Below, in pieces: positions 20,273 through 25,416 of a stretch of 25,416 bases of DNA. Both the position numbers and the translations under genes were made by a program. Each line of letters starts with the position of its first letter. The first letter of the stretch is position 1. Under the pieces are notes generated by a model, which was given only the letters and a program-made list of their open reading frames with translations, searched no databases and was not told the origin of the DNA. The stretch spans positions 1 through 25,416 of the forward strand of contig CAAGDE010000013.1 of assembly GCA_900768535.1 (NCBI GenBank). Direction: 5' to 3'. This DNA is from Clostridia bacterium. Its GTDB lineage: Bacteria; Bacillota; Clostridia; Oscillospirales; CAG-272.

Positions 20273-21760
20273 ATGAGAAGAATGATCAGTCTGATTCTTG
20301 CGTTGCTTATGGCAGCAGGCGCCCTTGCGCTTGTCGCGTGCAAAAAAGAACAGCCCAAACCGAACGACAGCACCACAACGCCCGCAGACACTTCCGACCC
20401 GGGCACGGATCAGGAACAGGCGTTTGACGTTCCGACCATGAATCTCGGTCGCAGAATGAAGATCCTGACCTTCAACGGCGTGGTCACCGACTTCCTCACC
20501 GACAGCGAGAAGAAAAGCGAGACGGCAATGGAGGACAACGTCAACCAGGCAATCGTCAAGCGGGACTACTACGCGGCGGAGCACCTCGGCATAGAGCTGC
20601 AGGTGGAACGGATCGAAGGACAGTTCGGTGCAATGAACGAATTCATCGCGACCGTTGCCAACAACGTCTTTGAGGGCGGGGAGCCTTATGATCTCGTTGC
20701 CGCGTACAGCCTGATTCCGGTCGCCCTGATGATCCGCGGCGCCATGAAGAACCTGAACGAGGTTCCGCACGTGGATTTCGACAAGTCCTGGTGGTCGGAT
20801 TTTGTCTATGAAGCGGTGACGCTGGGAGATCAGACCTACTTCATGACCGGCGAGCTTTCCGCAAGCCTGCTTTACAATATGCAGGTCGTTCTTTATAACC
20901 GCTCTCTGCTTGCGGCACAGAGCGCAATCACCGATGCACAGCTGTATGAGATGGTGGACAACAACGAATGGACGGTGGATCGCTTCTTTGAAGTGGCGGA
21001 AGCGGTGACCGTTACCAATGTTGACGGTACGGAGGATAAGAAACGGCAGTATGTGATCGGACTGTCCGACAACAACCAGCTGGACAGCTTCTATATCGCG
21101 TCCGGTATGCATCTGTTCCAGATGGAGAACGGCAGTCTGACGGTCTCCGCAGATCTCAAGTCCGAAAAGGTGACGTCCCTGTTCGAAACCGTAATGAGAG
21201 CGGTCAATGACGGAACAACCCTGCGCATCAACGGCTCTCCCTCCTATTTCAAGGACGGACTGGAGGTATTCACCGTTGCCTGCGTCAAGTATGTGAAGAC
21301 CGACTATAAGGACATGAAGGACCTCGGTCTGCTCCCGTTCCCGAAGTATGACGCGCGGGATTCCTACCACACCCTGCTCGGCTCCGAGCACGCGCAGTAC
21401 TTCATCCCGGACAATGCTGCAAGCATAGAGGAGTCCGGAGCCCTTCTGGAAACGCTTGCGTATGCCGGCAGTGTGGAGATCACCCCTGCGGTCTACGAGA
21501 AAATCATGAAGAAGCAGTACAGCAAGGATCCCGATTCTTCGAGAATGTTTGACATCATCCGTGCCGGCACGATCACGGAGCTGGGCATTCTGAGCTACAC
21601 GCAGTTCACCGGAGGACTGGAGCCTGCTTCCATGTTCCGCAACGGCGTTCTGCTCAGCAAGGATAAATCCGGCTGGACCTCCTATGTCAGCGGCTTCGAG
21701 CCGGGAATGGAGCAGGTTGTCGGAATTCTGAATGCCTTCTTCGGAACCGATGGAGATTAA
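20273..21760 (+). CDS. Orphan extracellular solute-binding lipoprotein
   Basis: A 495-aa lipoprotein of the ABC-transporter family 1 (sugar-type) solute-binding kind. The signal ends LALVA before Cys23, followed by a Thr/Pro/Asp linker (NDSTTTPADTSDPG). The mature fold shows the expected two-lobe pattern, with RRMKILTFNGV near the start, GGEPYDLVAAYS, GDQTYFMTGELSASLLYNMQVVLYNRSLL and a C-terminal aromatic/helix region. No permease or ATPase gene is present in the window, so it must work with a transporter encoded elsewhere or act only as a surface binder. ATG 20273 follows AAAGGAG. It lies 9 bp before the EEP lipoprotein gene. The ligand is unknown; a sugar is likely by family and context. 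Confidence 0.82.
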   Translation: MRRMISLILALLMAAGALALVACKKEQPKPNDSTTTPADTSDPGTDQEQAFDVPTMNLGRRMKILTFNGVVTDFLTDSEKKSETAMEDNVNQAIVKRDYYAAEHLGIELQVERIEGQFGAMNEFIATVANNVFEGGEPYDLVAAYSLIPVALMIRGAMKNLNEVPHVDFDKSWWSDFVYEAVTLGDQTYFMTGELSASLLYNMQVVLYNRSLLAAQSAITDAQLYEMVDNNEWTVDRFFEVAEAVTVTNVDGTEDKKRQYVIGLSDNNQLDSFYIASGMHLFQMENGSLTVSADLKSEKVTSLFETVMRAVNDGTTLRINGSPSYFKDGLEVFTVACVKYVKTDYKDMKDLGLLPFPKYDARDSYHTLLGSEHAQYFIPDNAASIEESGALLETLAYAGSVEITPAVYEKIMKKQYSKDPDSSRMFDIIRAGTITELGILSYTQFTGGLEPASMFRNGVLLSKDKSGWTSYVSGFEPGMEQVVGILNAFFGTDGD

Positions 21761-21769
21761 CGGAAACCC

Positions 21770-23539
21770 ATGAAAACACGCCAAATCAATCGGATCCGGA
21801 CGGTGATCGGTCTGGTTCTGCTGCTTTCCCTCTTTCCGGGGCTGTTCTCCTGCCAAACGGGAATCCCCCCGGCGGCGGGGACGGACAGCGAAACCGGAAC
21901 CGGAGAACAGGAAACCGATCAGAAGGGAACAACGCTGACGCTCACGGAAAACGGTAAAGCAAGCTATACGGTTGTCTGCCCGGACGAAAGCTCATCGACG
22001 TTCAAAACAAACCTCAATTCTCTGGTCCGGACGCTTTCCGACAGGACCGGTGTCCGGTTTTCGACCTCCACCGACCTGGCGGCAGCCTGGGAGACCGAAC
22101 CGCCGGAGAGCGAGGGACCTGAGATCATCGTCGGGAACTGCTTCCGCAAGGATACCGTCAATGTGCTGAAGAACGTCAGGTTTAACGACTACACCGTCTG
22201 CCTCGCGGGAGACAACATTCTGGTCGCGGCACACAACGAGGAAACGGCGATCAAGGGCATCCAGCGGCTGATCGGTATGATAGAGGAAAACGCGAAAAAA
22301 ACAAGCAGCGGCGCGACCCTGACCTGGAAGGGAGATTATACCTACCATGCGCTGGGTTACCGGCTCGCGGACAAAATCACCGTGAACCAAGTGCCGATCC
22401 GGGATTTCCGCATCGTCTATCCGGCGGGGGATGATATTGCCGCGTCGGTGGCGCGGGAGGTGCAGGCTGTCATCGGGAACGCCTGCGGAGATGTACTGGA
22501 AACGGTTCCGGATTCCAAAGAGAGTACGGAGCATGAAATTCGGGTCGGCAGCACAAACCGAAGTGCCGAAATAGGAAATTCTGCCGGATTGGGGCAGGGA
22601 CAGTACTGGCTGACCGTGAAGGACGGAGCGGTTTATTTGATCGGAACCTCCGCTACGCTTGCTTCGGGCGCGGTGGCGGAGTTCAAAAACTGTCTGGATG
22701 CGAAAAAAGGAGTCTTGGACGAAATGAATGTGCGGAAATCGCTGATCAATGCGGAGGATTTTGCAGGCAACACTGCGGATATCCGGATCATGGAATACAA
22801 CGTCCTGGTGGAGTTTCCCGGCTGGGGCTCCGGCGGGGAGATCCCTGCGGACGTGAACCTGCGCAAGGACATCATTGCGTCTCTGATCAACGGCTATTCT
22901 CCGGACGTCCTGTGCCTGTGCGAGTTTTTTGACACCTGGAGGAGGGAACTGCCGCCGCTGTTGGATTCGAAGTACAAATTTGTCTGCATCGACCGCCCGG
23001 ACGGAAGCTCCAACCGCACCTCTCTTGTCTACAATTCCGAAACGCTGACCCTGATCGACGGCGGCTACGAGGATATCAGCATTCATCCCAATACCGACCA
23101 GCCCTGGCCGGATGACGTCAACCACCGCGTGATCATGTGGGGTGTGTTTGAAGTAAAGGCGACCGGCAGACGCTTTATGACGCTGGGAACGCATTACACC
23201 TCCACCTCCTCCTCGCCGGAGCATCTGGAACAGCAGAAGGTGATGCAGGTGAACATGACGCTGAAGCGCCTTGCGGCACTGAAGGCGCAGTACGATGTCC
23301 CGGCAATCATTCTGGGCGACCTGAACACCGCGAAGGGAAGCGAATCCTACGCAACGCTCAAAAACGGAACCGGCTACGGCGATGTCGCGGACGAATTCCC
23401 AAGCGATTATCTCGCGGATCACATTTTCTACGATCCGAGCGGATTTTCGCTGAAAAACGCAATTCTGGAAAAAGGAAAGAAGACGAATGTTGCATCCGAT
23501 CACAAACCGATGATCGCGGATTTCGATTTTCTGAAGTAA
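21770..23539 (+). CDS. Lipoprotein with endonuclease/exonuclease/phosphatase (EEP) domain
   Basis: A 589-aa surface lipoprotein; the anchor is Cys28 (FPGLFSC). Two related small domains follow, each resembling the N-terminal domains of surface glycan enzymes: about 60-130 (PEIIVGNCFRKD) and about 205-285 (HEIRVGSTNRSAEI). The C-terminal EEP (DNase I-like) domain, about 335-589, has all the catalytic motifs: Asn344 (EYNVLV), Glu385 (CLCEFFD), His475 (GTHYTS), Asp517 and Asn519 (LGDLNT) and Asp577-His578 (SDHKP). It should hydrolyse a phosphodiester or phosphomonoester outside the cell; nucleic acid, nucleotide or phospholipid are all possible. The ribosome site is weak (GGAGA inside the previous gene), suggesting coupling to the solute-binding protein. 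Confidence 0.83.
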   Translation: MKTRQINRIRTVIGLVLLLSLFPGLFSCQTGIPPAAGTDSETGTGEQETDQKGTTLTLTENGKASYTVVCPDESSSTFKTNLNSLVRTLSDRTGVRFSTSTDLAAAWETEPPESEGPEIIVGNCFRKDTVNVLKNVRFNDYTVCLAGDNILVAAHNEETAIKGIQRLIGMIEENAKKTSSGATLTWKGDYTYHALGYRLADKITVNQVPIRDFRIVYPAGDDIAASVAREVQAVIGNACGDVLETVPDSKESTEHEIRVGSTNRSAEIGNSAGLGQGQYWLTVKDGAVYLIGTSATLASGAVAEFKNCLDAKKGVLDEMNVRKSLINAEDFAGNTADIRIMEYNVLVEFPGWGSGGEIPADVNLRKDIIASLINGYSPDVLCLCEFFDTWRRELPPLLDSKYKFVCIDRPDGSSNRTSLVYNSETLTLIDGGYEDISIHPNTDQPWPDDVNHRVIMWGVFEVKATGRRFMTLGTHYTSTSSSPEHLEQQKVMQVNMTLKRLAALKAQYDVPAIILGDLNTAKGSESYATLKNGTGYGDVADEFPSDYLADHIFYDPSGFSLKNAILEKGKKTNVASDHKPMIADFDFLK

Positions 23540-23543
23540 GCCC

Positions 23544-24476
23544 ATGCTGTCAAAAGAAAAACTGGAACGGAACCTGGAGGTGCCGAAGGGGAAAGCGGAT
23601 GTCATCCTTGACACCGATACCTACAATGAAGCGGACGATCAGTTTGCGCTGGCGTATCTGCTTCTCTCCGGGGAAAAGCTGAACACGGTCGGCATCTGTG
23701 CCGCGCCGTTTCTGAATGCGAACAGCGCCTCTTCTGCCGACGGTATGGAGAAAAGCTACGGGGAGATCCTGCATATTCTCGGACTGATGCACCGCGAAGA
23801 GCTGATCCCGCACGTATATCGGGGCGCCTGCGGATATCTGCCGGACGAAAAAACGCCGGTGGTAACCGACGCATCCGAGTTCATGGTGCGGGAAGCACGG
23901 AAGCACTCGCCGGAGCATCCGCTCTACATCGTTTCCATTGCGGCGGCAACCAATGTCGCCTCGGCAATCCTGACCGATCCTGCGGCAATGACCGAAAACG
24001 TGGTTCACATCTGGCTGGGAGGTCACGCGCTCCATTGGGTGGATACCGGGGAGTTCAATATGAAGCAGGACATCGCGGCGGCACGGGTGCTGTTCGGCTG
24101 CGGTGCACCGCTGGTACAGCTTCCCTGCAACGGCGTTGCAAGCGGATTTACCACAACCGAGCCGGAATTGCGGCATTATCTGAAGGGGAAAAATCCGCTC
24201 TGTGACTACCTGTTTGCAAAAGCAACGGAGGGAATGGACCGTCATTTCCGGGACATCGCGTGGGACCGTGCCATCTGGGATGTGACCGCCGTGGGGTGGC
24301 TGCTCAACGAAAATAACCGCATGATGCTCTCCTATCTGCGCCCGGCGCTGATCCCGCAATATGACGGAACCTATTCGGAGCAGCCCACGCGGCACCCCAT
24401 GCGCTATGTGTACTTTGTCTGCCGTTACGGACTGATGACCGACCTGTTCCGGAAGCTGCGCGGAGCGGATCAATGA
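23544..24476 (+). CDS. Nucleoside-hydrolase-like protein
   Basis: A 310-aa cytoplasmic protein of the inosine/uridine-preferring nucleoside hydrolase fold. The calcium/ribose-binding cluster is ILDTDTYNEADDQFALA (Asp23, Asp25, Asp31, Asp32). The gap between the DTD and DD parts is two residues longer than in the classical DTDPGxDD enzymes, marking a divergent subfamily. A C-terminal WDVTAV segment aligns with the conserved second metal/catalytic region. It starts 4 bp after the EEP gene stop and is the last gene of the operon. The family cleaves N-glycosidic bonds of ribonucleosides, but for this subfamily the substrate is open. Pairing with an extracellular EEP enzyme suggests use of nucleotides or another glycosyl compound. 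Confidence 0.85.
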   Translation: MLSKEKLERNLEVPKGKADVILDTDTYNEADDQFALAYLLLSGEKLNTVGICAAPFLNANSASSADGMEKSYGEILHILGLMHREELIPHVYRGACGYLPDEKTPVVTDASEFMVREARKHSPEHPLYIVSIAAATNVASAILTDPAAMTENVVHIWLGGHALHWVDTGEFNMKQDIAAARVLFGCGAPLVQLPCNGVASGFTTTEPELRHYLKGKNPLCDYLFAKATEGMDRHFRDIAWDRAIWDVTAVGWLLNENNRMMLSYLRPALIPQYDGTYSEQPTRHPMRYVYFVCRYGLMTDLFRKLRGADQ

Positions 24477-24481
24477 AAAAG

Positions 24482-24510
24482 GCATTGCGCAAAAGCCCTT
24501 TGCGCAATGC
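24482..24510 (+). other. Perfect 12-bp hairpin at the operon end
   Basis: GCATTGCGCAAA (24482-24493) pairs with TTTGCGCAATGC (24499-24510) over a 5-nt loop, starting 5 bp after the stop codon. It has no T tract, so it is more likely a 3'-end protecting stem placed before the true terminator. Confidence 0.6.
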
Positions 24511-24536
24511 TCTGGGGCGTTGAACGTCCCGAAAAC

Positions 24537-24579
24537 AAACAGAGACGGCTGCCTCCCGGCTTTCGTCTCTGTTTCTTTT
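24537..24579 (+). terminator. Rho-independent terminator of the secreted-protein operon
   Basis: AAACAGAGACG (24537-24547) pairs with CGTCTCTGTTT (24564-24574), and the T-rich tail GTTTCTTTTG follows. It closes the transcript that begins at 16662-16690. Confidence 0.85.
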
Positions 24580-24664
24580 GTCAGGCGGAACATCCCGTGA
24601 CGCAAAAAATCTGTGTGACGGGGTGGATTTTTATGAAGATCGGAATGAATATTTCCTCCGTCTC

Positions 24665-24693
24665 TTGACAAATCCGGTTTTATGTGTTATAAT
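24665..24693 (+). promoter_or_regulatory. Consensus sigma-A promoter of the TetR gene
   Basis: TTGACA (24665-24670), 17 bp, TATAAT (24688-24693): perfect at all 12 positions. A promoter this strong in front of a repressor gene suggests tight autorepression. Transcription would start at about 24700. Confidence 0.92.
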
Positions 24694-24699
24694 GATATC

Positions 24700-24710
24700 G
24701 ACACAGTGTC
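24700..24710 (+). promoter_or_regulatory. Operator-like palindrome at the TetR gene +1
   Basis: GACACAGTGTC is an 11-bp perfect palindrome with one central base, lying on the predicted transcription start. A dimeric repressor bound here would block the promoter, so TetR autorepression is likely. Confidence 0.55.
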
Positions 24711-24773
24711 TGAAAATCAACAAACAGTATTGTCACCGGCAAACAGTGGAGGAAAGGAGGGGAAGCTGCACAA

Positions 24774-25415
24774 ATGGCGGATAACAGGCGCGTGCGCATG
24801 ACGAAAAAGCTGATCAAGGATGCCTACCTTGAGCTGCTGGAAACCAATCCTTCCGAGAAAATTTCCGTAACGGATATCTGTCGGATAGCGGATGTGAACC
24901 GATCCACCTTTTATATGTACTACGAGGACCCCATCGTCCTGCGGCAGGATATCGAAAACGATCTGATGGATCAGATTCCCGTCCTGTCGGAGATGCCGAG
25001 CGAGATCACCTCCGATGAGCAATTTGTGGATATCCTTGAGTCCTTTTTCACATATATCAAGGACAACGACCGGATGTTCCGCATCCTGATTCTGCAATCG
25101 GATAAACGGGCTTTTAACCGCAGACTGATTGATGCGATTCTCCGGAAGTACCATGTCGATGCCCACTCCAGTAACCCCATGCTCGCAAGGTACGAGTACG
25201 TTTTTATCGTCAGCGGCGTCATCGGACTTCTCGGCGCCTGGATGGAAGGAAACTACCCGGTCAGCGCAAGAATCATCTCGGAAATGGTCCTGAAAATGGG
25301 ACTGAAGGTAGCAGAAATCGAAATCTCAGACTTCAGACTGCATGAAAACAACGGGGAAGACCTTGGGGCTCTGCCCCAAACCCCGCTTAAACCTTTCTTA
25401 AGGAGAAAGGTTTAA
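24774..25415 (+). CDS. TetR/AcrR-family transcriptional regulator
   Basis: A 213-aa regulator. The N-terminal TetR helix-turn-helix spans about residues 8-55 (TKKLIKDAYLELLETNPSE, then ISVTDICRIADVNRSTFYMYY). The C-terminal ligand/dimer domain contains a mildly hydrophobic helix, YEYVFIVSGVIGLLGAWMEG, as in the TetR_C_33-like group common in Clostridia. AAGGAGG lies about 12 nt before the ATG, longer than usual. The last ~20 codons (from about GEDLGALPQ to the end) are read from a dispersed repeat with two hairpins, so the natural protein probably ended earlier and now has a repeat-encoded tail. Its target beyond itself is not in view; the next gene lies beyond the window. Confidence 0.87.
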   Translation: MADNRRVRMTKKLIKDAYLELLETNPSEKISVTDICRIADVNRSTFYMYYEDPIVLRQDIENDLMDQIPVLSEMPSEITSDEQFVDILESFFTYIKDNDRMFRILILQSDKRAFNRRLIDAILRKYHVDAHSSNPMLARYEYVFIVSGVIGLLGAWMEGNYPVSARIISEMVLKMGLKVAEIEISDFRLHENNGEDLGALPQTPLKPFLRRKV

Positions 25416-25416
25416 G
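25363..25416. repeat. Dispersed hairpin repeat at the window edge
   Basis: Two hairpins in tandem: TTGGGG/CCCCAA (25363-25379) and a perfect 13-bp stem CTTAAACCTTTCT/AGAAAGGTTTAAG (25386-25416, 5-nt loop). The GGGGCTCTGCCCCAAACCCC motif is of a type frequently scattered between genes in Oscillospirales-like genomes, from general knowledge. It overlaps the 3' end of the TetR gene and may continue beyond the window. Confidence 0.6.

Noticed and set aside
19883..21856. 657-aa minus-strand frame opposite the solute-binding protein operon
   Set aside because: It crosses several real genes with signal peptides and ribosome sites; shadow frame.
21992..23614. 540-aa minus-strand frame opposite the EEP gene
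   Set aside because: The plus-strand frame has all catalytic motifs and a lipobox; the antisense frame has none.

Overview
The window is a GC-rich stretch of a strictly anaerobic Bacillota genome, most likely a gut Clostridia of the Oscillospirales or Christensenellales kind. Support: a pyruvate formate-lyase/activase pair, consensus sigma-A promoters (TTGACA or TTTACA, 17 bp, TATAAT), strong AGGAGG ribosome sites, RsgI-type anti-sigma architecture, Gram-positive lipoproteins and short dispersed intergenic repeats. The species cannot be named from the sequence. No rRNA, tRNA, CRISPR array, transposase or phage gene was seen.

Layout. (1) 1-432: two copies of a dispersed repeat, then the pfl terminator. 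(2) 433-3443, minus: pflA then pflB. (3) 3768-4844, plus: an M24 Xaa-Pro peptidase behind a near-consensus promoter, then about 430 bp with hairpins and no recognised gene. (4) 5277-8377, plus: an ECF sigma factor overlapping by 4 bp an RsgI-like membrane anti-sigma factor whose outer part is nine PepSY-like modules, built by recent 408-bp tandem duplication. (5) 8473-12242, minus: a GH78 alpha-L-rhamnosidase overlapping by 4 bp a 511-aa protein of uncertain function; diverging from it, 12464-13309, a short Gfo/Idh/MocA-like protein. (6) 13372-16514, minus: an AraC-type regulator followed by a second GH78 enzyme. (7) 16662-24579, plus: one promoter, one terminator and seven well-supported genes in between. 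They are two secreted CBM9-like paralogues, a 42-aa peptide, a small lipoprotein, an orphan solute-binding lipoprotein, a lipoprotein with an endonuclease/exonuclease/phosphatase domain, and a nucleoside-hydrolase-like enzyme; a 35-aa leader reading frame may precede them. (8) 24665-25415, plus: a TetR regulator with an operator-like palindrome at its transcription start; its last codons run into a dispersed repeat at the window edge.

How it fits together. Regions 5-7 read as a glycan-use locus centred on L-rhamnose-containing material. The AraC protein sits between an alpha-L-rhamnosidase and the divergent secreted/surface operon. Two of the promoter regions carry direct repeats spaced exactly 22 bp, just upstream of or overlapping the -35, as AraC-family activators use. 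The secreted CBM9-like proteins, the solute-binding lipoprotein and the EEP lipoprotein would act outside the cell; the rhamnosidases have no visible signal peptide and would act inside. No permease genes are present, so import must use a transporter encoded elsewhere. The least described parts are the seven-gene operon with its 42-aa peptide, and the sigma/RsgI-PepSY pair.
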